The notes under the pieces were generated by a model that was not told the origin of the DNA, made no database searches, and saw only the letters and a program-made list of their open reading frames with translations. Below are positions 37,428 to 45,937 of a stretch of 64,000 nucleotides of DNA, piece by piece. The stretch covers positions 1 through 64,000 of the forward strand of contig PHBP01000005.1 of assembly GCA_002842035.1 (NCBI GenBank), read 5' to 3'. The DNA is from Candidatus Cloacimonetes bacterium HGW-Cloacimonetes-2. GTDB taxonomy: Bacteria; Cloacimonadota; Cloacimonadia; Cloacimonadales; Cloacimonadaceae. How positions within the stretch are numbered: position 1 is the first letter of the stretch; every line of letters begins with the position of its first letter. The translations under genes were made by a program, and so were the position numbers.

Positions 37428-38974
37428 CTCTTCCCCTTATCGTGATGCAGAGGCAACCTGATCTCAAACGTAGTACCTTCATTTACAGTACTTTCCAAGA
37501 CTCTGATATGCCCGTGGTGATATTCCTCTATGATTCTCTTGGCAAGGCTGAGCCCCAAGCCCCAGCCACGCTTCTTGGTGGTAACACCCGGCTCAAAGAT
37601 CTTTTTCCATTGCGAACGCGGCAAGCCTTTGCCCTCGTCCCGTATATGCAGAAAGACCCATGGATCTTTTTGGGAGGCAGTGATGATGATATTCCCGCCC
37701 TTTCCGGTCATCGCATCTACGCAGTTCTTGATCAGATTTTCCAGAGTCCATTTGATCAATTCCGGATCAACCATTATCATTAGACCCTCGATCTTGCTGA
37801 TCAGATGGATGTCTATCCTGGCACCCAGATGGGGCATCCTATCGCTAAAATATGCTACCATATCCTTCAGAATGCTGTGCATATCAGTTGGCACCGGAGC
37901 ATTCTGAGAGCCCACTTTGCCAAAGCGCGAGGCTACATTTCGCAGATGGTTCAAATCCGTTGTCATATAATCGATTATCTTGCCGAGTTCCTCTTTGTTC
38001 AGGCTATCCTTTTCTCTCAGGTAGTCGATCCAGCCCATCAGTGAAGTAATCGGTGTGCCAAATTGATGCGCGGTTTCCTTGGCAAGCCCTATCCAGAGGG
38101 TATCTTTCTCGGTTCTGCGCAGCAGCAGTAATCCGTAGGAACCCAATAGGATCAGGAAAACCGCAATAAAGAGCTCCAGAAAAACGAAGGATCTGATATA
38201 TGTAAGCGACTTTGGTGCAGTAAAATAGATATAGCCAAGGCTATCGGCCTCATTGCTGAGGGGTACCTCGCGCATATTTTCCATCTGAGAAAGCAGATTC
38301 TCTCTTTGCTGAGCATTGAAACCATCAAAGCTACCCCGCTCCACATTTTCCAGGTTGTGCCAAAAGAGAGGCTTTTTATTGCGATCCGCCACTACGACTG
38401 CCTGATCGATACGAGTGATAAATTCCTCAAAAGAGACCGGTTTACTATAAAAAGCATAACCCGTAAGCTGACCCATATCATAAAGCGGTGTCATCATCAT
38501 AGTTTGCATCTGCTTGAGCAGATGCTCTTGCGATTGCGGACTCAGATCCGCAAAGCTGCTATCCGAAGCTACCTTGACTCTGGTCCAAATCGTGGGAATT
38601 GAATCCGGCCCTGCGATGATCACGGAAAGCGGTATCTTTTGGGTAAATTCCCGGCTTACATAGTCCCACATATCCTCGGCAAAGCTGTCGTGCGTGCTGA
38701 TTTGCAGATATCGCCCAAAGACTTCAGTAAGGAGCTCGGCATACTTTTCCGAATTCTTCATATAGGTCTCGGTATAAGCGATGTATTGCGCAAAGACCCT
38801 GGGCAGATACTCCTGCTCGCGCTTGGCATTTTGGATCAGGATCTGGGTCCAGATCGCAAAAAAGATAAAGATGATCACGCTGCTGAAGATCAAATATGCC
38901 CTCAGCATATGAAAACGATTAGGTCTCTTTTGCCTGATTCCAGATTCTGTCGAGTTCTTCGAGACTCGCTTCAT
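37424..38974 (-). CDS. Membrane sensor histidine kinase
   Basis: A 516-residue two-component sensor. It has a membrane helix at about 26-48, an extracytoplasmic sensing region (about 49-250), a second helix (about 252-283), a HisKA domain with phospho-accepting H303 in AHQFGTPITSLMGW, and an HATPase domain (N-box NLIKNCVDAM, G1 DEGKGLP, G2 KKRGWGLGLSLAK). The start at 38974 follows GAGGA but lies 56 bases inside mazG; an ATG at 38908, just after the mazG stop, is a good alternative. No response regulator is next to it. It overlaps nnr by four bases. Confidence 0.88.
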   Translation of the reverse strand: MKRVSKNSTESGIRQKRPNRFHMLRAYLIFSSVIIFIFFAIWTQILIQNAKREQEYLPRVFAQYIAYTETYMKNSEKYAELLTEVFGRYLQISTHDSFAEDMWDYVSREFTQKIPLSVIIAGPDSIPTIWTRVKVASDSSFADLSPQSQEHLLKQMQTMMMTPLYDMGQLTGYAFYSKPVSFEEFITRIDQAVVVADRNKKPLFWHNLENVERGSFDGFNAQQRENLLSQMENMREVPLSNEADSLGYIYFTAPKSLTYIRSFVFLELFIAVFLILLGSYGLLLLRRTEKDTLWIGLAKETAHQFGTPITSLMGWIDYLREKDSLNKEELGKIIDYMTTDLNHLRNVASRFGKVGSQNAPVPTDMHSILKDMVAYFSDRMPHLGARIDIHLISKIEGLMIMVDPELIKWTLENLIKNCVDAMTGKGGNIIITASQKDPWVFLHIRDEGKGLPRSQWKKIFEPGVTTKKRGWGLGLSLAKRIIEEYHHGHIRVLESTVNEGTTFEIRLPLHHDKGKR

Positions 38975-39686
38975 GAATATCCTCGCCATTTTTCTCGTAA
39001 TGCTCTTCGATGTAATTGAATCTGCGGACAAACTTGCGGCTGCATTCTTTGAGTGCAGCCTCGGCGTCGATATGCAGCTTGCGCGCCAGATTTACCAAAG
39101 TAAAAATCATATCCCCCAGTTCCTCGCGAATCTTTGCACCATCGCCAGATTCCAGAGCCTCTTCCAACTCCGCGGTTTCCTCTGCAAGCTTCTCCATTAT
39201 GGGCTCGGTATCCGGCCAGTCAAAACCCACCGAAGCTGCTTTTTCCTGAGTGCGTTGAGCGTGAATCAGTGCAGGCAAAGCGCGGGGAATTCCTTCCAAA
39301 ACACTCTTGCGCTCTTTCTTTTCCTGTTTCTTGATGCGTTCCCAGTTCATCTTGACGGTATCCGCATCGTTGACGTCCAGATCGCCAAAGACGTGCGGAT
39401 GCCTGCGCACCAGCTTATCCGTAATCTTTTGCAAGACCTCCGCCATATCAAAAGTCTTTTCTTCGGATGCGATCTGCGCCTGAAACACTACGTGCAGCAT
39501 CAGATCTCCCAGCTCTTCTTTGAGCGCTATATCATCCTTATCTTCAATGGCTTCCACCACCTCATAGAGCTCTTCGATAAAGTTTGGCACCAGCGATGCC
39601 GGAGTCTGTTTTATATCCCAGGGACAGCCGGAGACCGGATCTCTGAGCTGTCTTACGATTTCTACCAGTCTGTCAAATTCCTTCAT
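38919..39686 (-). CDS. mazG: MazG nucleoside triphosphate pyrophosphohydrolase
   Basis: Hydrolyses NTPs to NMPs and pyrophosphate. The 255-residue protein has two MazG domains with the EE..E..D signatures: CPWDIKQTPASL, FIEELYEVVEAI and EELGDLMLHVVFQA in the first; EKLAEETAELEEAL and EELGDMIFTLVNLAR in the second. The ATG at 39686 follows an AAAGG site. It overlaps the O-antigen-ligase gene upstream and the kinase gene downstream. Confidence 0.95.
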   Translation of the reverse strand: MKEFDRLVEIVRQLRDPVSGCPWDIKQTPASLVPNFIEELYEVVEAIEDKDDIALKEELGDLMLHVVFQAQIASEEKTFDMAEVLQKITDKLVRRHPHVFGDLDVNDADTVKMNWERIKKQEKKERKSVLEGIPRALPALIHAQRTQEKAASVGFDWPDTEPIMEKLAEETAELEEALESGDGAKIREELGDMIFTLVNLARKLHIDAEAALKECSRKFVRRFNYIEEHYEKNGEDIHEASLEELDRIWNQAKET

Positions 39687-41013
39687 TTTCACCTTTCATT
39701 TTGCCGCGCCACCACATAAAACCCAAACTAAACCAAAAGACCATACTCACAGAATAGACCTGTACAAATACATCCGTCATACAGCTCAACAGGATCATCA
39801 AAAGCGACAACAGCACCATAAAATCCAGATTACCCGGCTTGCCTTTGACGCAGGATAGATAAAAGCGTCTGAGGATGCTTCCGATGATCCAAAAATAGGG
39901 GATAAAGCCGAATATTCCCAGCTCCACCAGTACCTTCAAATAGAGATTGTGCGGATGCTCCGCATAGAGAAATCTCATTGGCACTACATTGGCATACCAA
40001 TCTTTCCAGACATAGATACCCATCCCAAAGAGCGGATAGCGGATAATCTGCCGGATTGCGTAGTACCACGCCAAAAACCGGATAAAGAGCGATTCATCAA
40101 GAGCCAGCCCCATCTGAATCCTTGCAAGCATCGAGGATGGGATTACCAAGGGGATAAAAGCCAGCATGACCAGTCCTGCCAGCCTGAGCCGCTTTACCCG
40201 CCACATGATGATGCCCCCGCCGATGATCACCGCCACCAGCGCCACCCGGGTGTAGGTGTACATCATCCCCAGGAAGATAAAGAGCGAGGCGAGGGCCCAA
40301 TACAGCTTGTGAAGCTGTTCCTTTGCCTCGAGCGCCAATCCGATCCCAAAGAAAAAAGCTATTGTGTAAAAACCATTGATCGTCATCGCGGTAACCCATA
40401 GCGAACCCAGGCGTTTACCCGGATTGAGGATACCCATAATCATCCCGATCAAACCCAATAAGGCTCCCAAGGCTACAACAGCTTTGAGCCACAGCAAGTA
40501 ATCACGCTTTTCTATCCTGGAATTGGCAAAATAACTCATCGTAATCAGCGGAACCATAATGGTAGAACAAAAGACCAAAGTAGCCATCTCAAAATCCCGC
40601 GCCCTTGCCAAGCCCTGTAGTCCCGATGCCAAGAGCATACTGAGGGCAAAAGGATATGGCAAAACCAGCTTCAATTGACCTTCCCGGTAAGAATAGGAGA
40701 TGATCAGATAGAGGATCAGAGTGAGTAGTAGCGGATAAAAGGTTAGCGGAAGGGGTTTGACCAAAAAGAGTACTACCCAAAGGTATCCGGCTCGAAAATT
40801 GAATCCCGCCAGCAGGCTGTAGCCCAACCAAAAGAGTACTGCCACAGCCAGAAGCCCTGCATAGAGAGCAGGCAAAGCTTGCGCCTGCACACCGGCAAAG
40901 ATACTCAGCCCGGCAAGCAGAGCCAGAGCGAGGTATCCCAATACCTTGCGCGGTAAACTCCCATGTCCGTCTCCGGCTAAGAGGTTCCCTGCAGCTAGTT
41001 CGGCTTTATCCAT
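39673..41013 (-). CDS. O-antigen ligase/polymerase-type membrane protein
   Basis: A 446-residue integral membrane protein with about 12 helices and the Wzy_C hallmark HPHNLYLKVLVELGIFG in a large outer loop, after the R-rich segment ALDESLFIRFLAWYYAIR. Family members join or polymerise lipid-linked glycans at the periplasmic face. It starts five bases after the Wzz stop, which favours a role in surface polysaccharide chain assembly. Ligase and polymerase cannot be separated by sequence reading alone. Confidence 0.85.
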   Translation of the reverse strand: MDKAELAAGNLLAGDGHGSLPRKVLGYLALALLAGLSIFAGVQAQALPALYAGLLAVAVLFWLGYSLLAGFNFRAGYLWVVLFLVKPLPLTFYPLLLTLILYLIISYSYREGQLKLVLPYPFALSMLLASGLQGLARARDFEMATLVFCSTIMVPLITMSYFANSRIEKRDYLLWLKAVVALGALLGLIGMIMGILNPGKRLGSLWVTAMTINGFYTIAFFFGIGLALEAKEQLHKLYWALASLFIFLGMMYTYTRVALVAVIIGGGIIMWRVKRLRLAGLVMLAFIPLVIPSSMLARIQMGLALDESLFIRFLAWYYAIRQIIRYPLFGMGIYVWKDWYANVVPMRFLYAEHPHNLYLKVLVELGIFGFIPYFWIIGSILRRFYLSCVKGKPGNLDFMVLLSLLMILLSCMTDVFVQVYSVSMVFWFSLGFMWWRGKMKGENEGI

Positions 41014-41017
41014 CGCT

Positions 41018-42181
41018 TCAAAGGGAGCTTCTGATCTCCCGGATGCGGTCTTTATTGCTGTCTATCACGTGTTTGATGATAACGATTACGCAGGCGAAGA
41101 TGAAGGCCATAATAGCCGCAAAGATGCAGATCAAAGCACGGCGCGGCCTTACCCGGACACCAGCTTCGCGCGGACTGTCCAGCAGCTCCAGAGTGGGCAT
41201 ATCTCTCAGCTCTTCCAGACGCGCAGCTTCGTATTGGGGATAGAGAAATTCAAAGACCTTGGTCTGAATCTCCAGATTGAGCTTGAGCTGGGCATACTGC
41301 GATCCCAGATCGGGCAGCTTGGAGATATCAATCAGATAACGCGGCTTGATACTGCTGCCGGAGCTTTCCAGCTCTCTGATCTGGCGGTTCAATTCGTTTC
41401 GCTTGGTCTCAATTTCCTGCAAGACAGGTGAATCCGGCGACATCGATTGCCTTGCCAGTTGATACTCCACATCGAGTCCCATCTTCTCCGCGATAATCTT
41501 GGAATAAGAATCGATCAGGGCTGTGCTCTGCGCTTCCAGATCGACCGCTTTGTTACGGCTCTGAAAATCGCGCATTGCAATGATCAGAGAGTCGATATTG
41601 GCACGGGTCTCGCCCACTCTGCCTTCGAGAAACTCCCGATTCATCTTGCCTTTGGTAAGCTTCTGATCGCGGTTGTACGTTTCCAGTTTTTCCAGGTAAT
41701 ACTTCACCATATCGCGGGAGAGTGTCTTGCTCTTGGATTCCACACTGATCTTCACAAGACCGGTCTCGTCGTCGATCCCAGCCCTAAACATCTTTTCCTG
41801 CAATGCTTCCAGGGCTTTATCCATCCGGGCCAGGCTATCCGGCTGGGTCAGTTTGAAATACTCGATTAGCCTGAATTTACGGATCACATCCTCGGAAAAA
41901 CCACGGGATTGCATCACGGTAACGAAATTCTTGGAATCCTCTCCTCCGGCGCTGCTGAAAAACGAGGAGGTCAGCCCAGATAACCCCGGCAGGTTAAAGG
42001 GCAACGAACTGGTGCTTTCCCCCACCGCGTAAAAGCTGGCGGATGATCTCCAGATCTGAGGGGTGACCAGGCTATAGATAACTGCTGCCACACCCACGAT
42101 TCCCACAAAGGCAATGATAAAGATCCGGTGCTTCAGCAGGATCCCGATCAGCTCAAAGAGGTCAAACTCTTTCTTTTCCAT
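41018..42181 (-). CDS. Wzz-type polysaccharide co-polymerase
   Basis: A 387-residue chain-length regulator with an N-terminal cytoplasmic start, helix at about 21-38 and a Wzz motif (LIGILLKHRIFII, TPQIWRSSASFY), a long periplasmic coiled-coil region (about 45-340) and a C-terminal helix preceded by SPREAGVRVRPRRALIC. There is no kinase domain, so it is not a full BY-kinase. GAGGA precedes the ATG. It leads the minus-strand operon with the O-antigen-ligase-type gene. Confidence 0.88.
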   Translation of the reverse strand: MEKKEFDLFELIGILLKHRIFIIAFVGIVGVAAVIYSLVTPQIWRSSASFYAVGESTSSLPFNLPGLSGLTSSFFSSAGGEDSKNFVTVMQSRGFSEDVIRKFRLIEYFKLTQPDSLARMDKALEALQEKMFRAGIDDETGLVKISVESKSKTLSRDMVKYYLEKLETYNRDQKLTKGKMNREFLEGRVGETRANIDSLIIAMRDFQSRNKAVDLEAQSTALIDSYSKIIAEKMGLDVEYQLARQSMSPDSPVLQEIETKRNELNRQIRELESSGSSIKPRYLIDISKLPDLGSQYAQLKLNLEIQTKVFEFLYPQYEAARLEELRDMPTLELLDSPREAGVRVRPRRALICIFAAIMAFIFACVIVIIKHVIDSNKDRIREIRSSL

Positions 42182-42343
42182 TACTTATCTATCCTCAAAA
42201 GGTTATTCATATATACTCGTTTCTATCCCCGGCGGCTCTGTAGCGTACTACTCTCAAAGCCCTATCAACAAAGACATTGTGGGTACTCCAAAGCCGGCAC
42301 ATACGTACCAAAGTTCAAGCCACAACTGCACAATTGTACAGGT
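42182..42343 (-). other. Leader of the wzz operon with three similar motifs
   Basis: The predicted 160-base 5' leader contains three related stretches on the minus strand: GGCTTGAACTTTGGTACG, GGCTTTGGAGTACC and GGGCTTTGAGAGTAGTACG. Only weak pairing (GGTAC/GTACC) was seen and no known riboswitch was recognised. The spacing and repetition could mark a regulatory leader, but chance is possible. Confidence 0.3.
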
Positions 42344-42349
42344 AAAAGC

Positions 42350-42377
42350 AAAATATGAGTAGCTGATATGCTGTCAA
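42350..42377 (-). promoter_or_regulatory. Candidate promoter of the wzz operon
   Basis: On the minus strand TTGACA (42377-42372), a 16-base spacer and TATTTT (42355-42350). Confidence 0.5.
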
Positions 42378-42456
42378 TCTTTTGTTTGGTGATGGCTTGA
42401 GAGATTGGGGAAAGAAAGCGCTTCGAGCAGTGGGATAGTGGTGGAGTGATGGAGTG

Positions 42457-42560
42457 GATTCCTGCCTACACGACTCATCAAAGCTGGCGCTTTGCCGATT
42501 CGTTCGCAGGAATGACGGAGGGGGGGGGTAGTTTGGTGATAGGTTCGAACTATGCGCAGC
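42457..42560 (-). repeat. 104-bp intergenic element, copy at 42.5 kb
   Basis: Inverted, nearly identical copy of 20644-20747, including the ATTCCTGC/GCAGGAAT pair and a nine-base G run. It is followed by a TAACT-rich tract (42560-42645; repeated CTAACTTCTAACT and TTAACTCA units) that fills the gap up to rnpB. Nothing coding is seen in 42380-42650. Confidence 0.85.
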
Positions 42561-42650
42561 TCTAACTATCTAACTTCTAACTTCTAACTGCGCAAAGCGC
42601 TCAGCTAATCACTATTAACTCATTAACTCACTAACTATTAACTAAGAAAA

Positions 42651-43054
42651 AGTCCCTCCCGGGATGATCGTTAAGCCGGATTCTGTTCACCCGCTTGCGC
42701 GGGCTGATGTCTATTCATCTGGACCCTGTCTCGCGACCCGGGTCCCCGTTTCCGGGGAAGGGTTCAAGCTGCCTACCCGGAAGCTAAATGCGCGGGCCAC
42801 GCAAGCTTCCCTATTTGGCATTGCACCGGATAAGGCTTTCCTGGCTGGAGGCGTCACTGCCGCCACCGGTGGTCTCTTACACCGCCATTTCACCCTTGCG
42901 AAGCGTATGGAAACGCCTCGCGGTTTGTTTCTGTGGAGCTGGCTCTGCATTGCTGCAGCTTCCCGTTAGGAAGTATCCCGCCCTGTGGTGTCCGGACTTT
43001 CCTCTACCCGGCAAAAGCCGGATAGCAGACATCTTCGTCTTCCCGAAGAGGGCT
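42651..43054 (-). ncRNA. rnpB: RNase P RNA (class A)
   Basis: Catalytic RNA that trims tRNA 5' ends. The minus strand shows the universal landmarks in order: GAGGAAAGTCCGGAC, CAGAAACAAACCGCGAGGC, GGGTGAAATGGCGG, GTAAGAGACCACC and ACAGAATCCGGCTTA. The ends are set by pairing: AGCCCTC..CGGGA at the 5' end (near 43054) pairs with TCCCGGGAGGGACT at the 3' end (to 42651) to form P1. P1 is followed by TTTTT, so it doubles as the terminator stem. The length of about 404 bases is typical. End positions are good to a few bases. Confidence 0.95.
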
Positions 43055-43061
43055 AATATAT

Positions 43062-43067
43062 ATTATA
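43062..43067 (-). promoter_or_regulatory. rnpB -10 box
   Basis: A perfect TATAAT on the minus strand eight bases before the inferred RNA start. No convincing -35 box at normal spacing; TTGAAT lies 20 bases upstream. Confidence 0.55.
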
Positions 43068-43116
43068 CCGGGTTAACCGGTAAAAGCATTCAAAAATAAA
43101 TGGCAAGGCTGCCGGA

Positions 43117-43830
43117 TCAGAGCTCTTCGAAGTGCTCCATCAGGATACGGCCGCAGCTTTCGCAGGTGATCATCTTACGGCGCAGTTGCAACTCTATCTT
43201 GATTTGGGGACGGATATTAAAACCGCAGGCATCACAGGAACCTTCACGATTGTAGGCAACAGCTTTGTTATTGCGGGTTTTGATCATATTGCCATAATGC
43301 TTGATTACTGATTTGGGCAGGTTGATGGCGAGTTCGTTACGAGCGGCGCGGGTCTCTTCGATCTTGCCTTCGATAGCATCGATCTGGGCTCGCAAGTCGC
43401 CTTCTTTTTCGCGCTTGAGTTGTTCCGCCTTGGCGAGAGCTTTTTTATCCTCTTCGATCTGAGCTTTGAAGGCGTTATCTTCTTCCATCAGTTCGAGTTC
43501 TGTGGATTCCAGATCGCCAATCTTGTCGTGCAAAAAAGAGATCTCGCTATTGAGGGCTTTATATTCTTTGTTGTTTTTGATATCGGTGAGCTGGGTGGCA
43601 TATTTCTTTGCTTGTTCCTGATTGCTCTTGATATCCATCTCGATGGCACGCAGTTTCTTACCAAGCTCGGCACGAGCTGTCTCGGTCGTGAGTAGATTGG
43701 CTGTGGCAATTTCCACCTGCTCCAAAATCTCGTTGAGCTGCTTCGGCAATTCCTGCTGCAACGCTCTGTATTGGCCTATCTTATCGTCCAGAACCTGCAT
43801 CTTTGCCAGAGTTCTAAGTTGTTCTTCCAT
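43117..43830 (-). CDS. Coiled-coil protein with C-terminal C4 zinc ribbon
   Basis: A 237-residue cytoplasmic protein: residues about 5-180 form two long antiparallel coiled-coil helices and the last 50 form a zinc ribbon with SCDACGFNI and TCESCGRIL (PF02591-type). Homologues are widespread and often called nucleic-acid-binding, but no specific function is established here. The ATG at 43830 is chosen because AAGGAG overlaps the earlier in-frame GTG. The nadC stop lies just inside its 5' end, so the two are coupled. Confidence 0.85.
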   Translation of the reverse strand: MEEQLRTLAKMQVLDDKIGQYRALQQELPKQLNEILEQVEIATANLLTTETARAELGKKLRAIEMDIKSNQEQAKKYATQLTDIKNNKEYKALNSEISFLHDKIGDLESTELELMEEDNAFKAQIEEDKKALAKAEQLKREKEGDLRAQIDAIEGKIEETRAARNELAINLPKSVIKHYGNMIKTRNNKAVAYNREGSCDACGFNIRPQIKIELQLRRKMITCESCGRILMEHFEEL

Positions 43831-43832
43831 CG

Positions 43833-44669
43833 TCACTCCTTGAATAATAAACTGATGTCCAGAGACTTGAATGAATGTGTCAAAGCACCGGAGGAGATGT
43901 AGTGGACGCCGATCCTGGCATAGGTCACCGCGGAGATTTCATCGATCCCGCCGGAGACTTCCAGCTCCACCTTCTTGCCGAATTTCTTTACGGCAGCTCT
44001 GACCTCGCTGAGTTTCATATTGTCCAGCATAACACGGTCAACGCCGGCTTCAACGGCCTCCGCGAGTTCGGTCAGATTGGTCACTTCACACTCAATTTTA
44101 TAAGTCGTATTATGTAGTTTTACGCGTTTTACTGCCTCGGTAATACCTCCGGCGGCACGAATATGATTTTCTTTGAGCAGGATCATATCGTACAAACCAA
44201 AGCGGTGATTAAAGCCGCCACCGGTTCTGACAGCATACTTTTCCAGCTCGCGCAATAGCGGAGTAGTCTTGCGTGTATCCAAAATGCGGATCTTGCTGCC
44301 TTCGACAGCCTTCACGATCTGATTGGTTTTGGTGGCAATACCGCTCATCCTCTGGATAAAGTTCAGAGCTGTGCGTTCACCCATCAAAATGGAGGAAGCA
44401 CGCCCTTCGATCCGCATAATTTCGTCTTTGGGGGCTACGCTATCTCCATCCTTGCGATAGAGGGTAATCTTGAGCTCGGGATCGACCGCGCGGAAGACCC
44501 GACGGGCAATATCTGTCCCGGCTACAATACCTTCTGCTTTGGCAATCATATAGGCAGTGCTGTAAACTGCGTCCAGATCGAGGCTTTGGGTGCTGATATC
44601 ACCGGTTCCGATATCTTCGGAGAGGGCTTCTTTTATGATTTCGTCGATTCTCATACTGCTTTTTTCCAT
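43833..44669 (-). CDS. nadC: Nicotinate-nucleotide pyrophosphorylase (carboxylating)
   Basis: Converts quinolinate and PRPP to nicotinate mononucleotide in de novo NAD synthesis. The 278-residue product has EDIGTGDIST, ERTALNFIQRMSGIAT, the quinolinate/PRPP site DTRKTTPLLRELEKYAVRTGGGFNHRFGL in parts, MILLKENHI, IECEVTNL, VDRVMLDNM and SGGI. A second in-frame ATG at 44654 (MRIDEI) matches the family N-terminus better and is overlapped by the stop of a short upstream frame. A terminator hairpin abuts the first start codon. nadA and nadB are not in the window. Confidence 0.95.
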   Translation of the reverse strand: MEKSSMRIDEIIKEALSEDIGTGDISTQSLDLDAVYSTAYMIAKAEGIVAGTDIARRVFRAVDPELKITLYRKDGDSVAPKDEIMRIEGRASSILMGERTALNFIQRMSGIATKTNQIVKAVEGSKIRILDTRKTTPLLRELEKYAVRTGGGFNHRFGLYDMILLKENHIRAAGGITEAVKRVKLHNTTYKIECEVTNLTELAEAVEAGVDRVMLDNMKLSEVRAAVKKFGKKVELEVSGGIDEISAVTYARIGVHYISSGALTHSFKSLDISLLFKE

Positions 44670-44755
44670 AAAAAAAGAGCATCTGCTTTTAGCAAATGCT
44701 CTTCAGGCAATTTATCTTGATTCTTAATACTTATCAGCTTCTTCTTGTAACACAT
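44651..44755 (-). CDS. Possible 34-codon leader peptide upstream of nadC
   Basis: A short frame begins with ATG at 44755, reads through the terminator hairpin, and stops with TGA at 44653-44651, overlapping the second nadC ATG (ATGA). The first residues are MCYKKKLISI. A GAGG lies upstream at loose spacing. It could couple translation of the leader to nadC expression, but such a short frame can arise by chance. Confidence 0.25.
   Translation of the reverse strand: MCYKKKLISIKNQDKLPEEHLLKADALFLWKKAV
44670..44703 (-). terminator. Intrinsic terminator in the nadC leader (attenuator candidate)
   Basis: On the minus strand a 12-base-pair stem (44703-44692 with 44686-44675) with a UAAAA loop runs into T residues directly before the nadC ATG. 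One pair is U.G on the minus-strand RNA but would be a C.A mismatch on the plus strand, which points to minus-strand function. Lying between the promoter at 44783-44811 and the gene, it would terminate most nadC transcripts unless relieved. Confidence 0.7.
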
Positions 44756-44782
44756 ATATCTTATATATCCTCTATTACTTAC

Positions 44783-44811
44783 CATATATTTAGATCGGGA
44801 TATTGTGTCAA
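44783..44811 (-). promoter_or_regulatory. Candidate nadC promoter
   Basis: TTGACA (44811-44806), 17-base spacer, TATATG (44788-44783) on the minus strand, giving a leader of about 107 bases. Confidence 0.6.
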
Positions 44812-44899
44812 GCAGGAATTTGGAATTGCCCCCAGTTTTTTTGAGCTTTGGCTGATAAAGCTATTGACTAAAATTGCAGACTCTGCCAGCTTGGGTAAT

Positions 44900-45937
44900 A
44901 TGAACTACATACTACCAATGATCTCTTTGTTATCGATATTCCTGCTTTTGGGTTCCTGTGCCCAAAACAGCGCAAATATATATCCACTGGAGCCGGTTTA
45001 TACCAGCCCGCCTGCATTATCTGCCGAGATGGGAGACCTCTTGCGCAGATCTCCGGAACTATGCAAGCTCCACATCATAGGTTTTTCCTCCACCGAAGGA
45101 ATCCCGATCCAGGCTCTGGAAATTGGCTCAGCCTCTGCTCTGCGAAAGATACTGGTAATAGGCCAGCATCACGGAGATGAAGTAATGGGTATCGAGATCT
45201 CGATGCAGATCGCCAGAAAGCTATTGGATGGCAGCGAACGCAGCCGACGTCTGCTAAGTGAATACAGCATCTGGATAGTTCCCACCATCAATCCCGAAGG
45301 CTGGCGTCTGGTACGTTCCGGCGACTATCAGTGGAAACGCAAAAACAACCGCGATACCAATGCCAATGGCATCCTGGATTTACGGGATGACGGAGTCGAT
45401 CTAAACCGCAATTACCCCATCTATTGGCAACATGACAAGCTCGTGGCGGTATCCGATCCCTATTACAAGGGCATCTCCCCCGCCAGTGAGACAGAGGTTC
45501 AGGCAATTATTGCTCTTGCCTCAGCCCAGGACTTTGAGCTAGCTATCTATTACCACAGCTCTGCCTCCGGAGCATATAGCGAAAAGATCTACCTGCCTGC
45601 CTATGATAGAATCAATCCGCGCCAGACTGCTTTGATGGAAAGACTCACAGAAAAAGCAGAGCTCTATGCCGCGATGGTGACCAAGGACTACAAACGTGGC
45701 AACTACGAGGTCGCAAAGGGTCCCTCCTCCCGGGTCGGCAATGCTCGCAACTACTTCTTTCACCGCCATTCCACTCTTGCTTTTCTGGTCGAGGTGGGCG
45801 GAATCAACCAAGAGGGCAGATCCGTAATCCATCCGGGCTCAAAGATGCTTCAGCGCAACCGTCTGCAACACAGCGAAGCTTTTTTGCGCCTGCTTTACGA
45901 TTATATCGGCGATGAGCCAAAGGACAACGCACAATGA
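44900..45937 (+). CDS. M14-family zinc carboxypeptidase lipoprotein
   Basis: A 345-residue envelope metallopeptidase. The N-terminus is a lipoprotein signal (lipobox LLGSC). The catalytic domain has zinc ligands H91 and E94 in HHGDE, WIVPTINPEGW, the arginine/substrate stretch RKNNRDTNANGI, DLNRNYP, the third zinc ligand in YYHSS and the general-base glutamate in FLVEVGG. The start at 44900 is chosen for the lipoprotein signal; longer frames upstream are not signal-like. It overlaps the next gene by four bases. Peptidoglycan peptides or environmental peptides are possible substrates. Confidence 0.88.
   Translation: MNYILPMISLLSIFLLLGSCAQNSANIYPLEPVYTSPPALSAEMGDLLRRSPELCKLHIIGFSSTEGIPIQALEIGSASALRKILVIGQHHGDEVMGIEISMQIARKLLDGSERSRRLLSEYSIWIVPTINPEGWRLVRSGDYQWKRKNNRDTNANGILDLRDDGVDLNRNYPIYWQHDKLVAVSDPYYKGISPASETEVQAIIALASAQDFELAIYYHSSASGAYSEKIYLPAYDRINPRQTALMERLTEKAELYAAMVTKDYKRGNYEVAKGPSSRVGNARNYFFHRHSTLAFLVEVGGINQEGRSVIHPGSKMLQRNRLQHSEAFLRLLYDYIGDEPKDNAQ

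Noticed and set aside
42182-42343. Known riboswitch in the wzz leader (cyclic-di-GMP type or similar)
   Set aside because: The conserved cores of those riboswitches could not be found.
42664-43099. Open frames of about 80-100 codons on both strands
   Set aside because: They cover the RNase P RNA gene and have no protein features.
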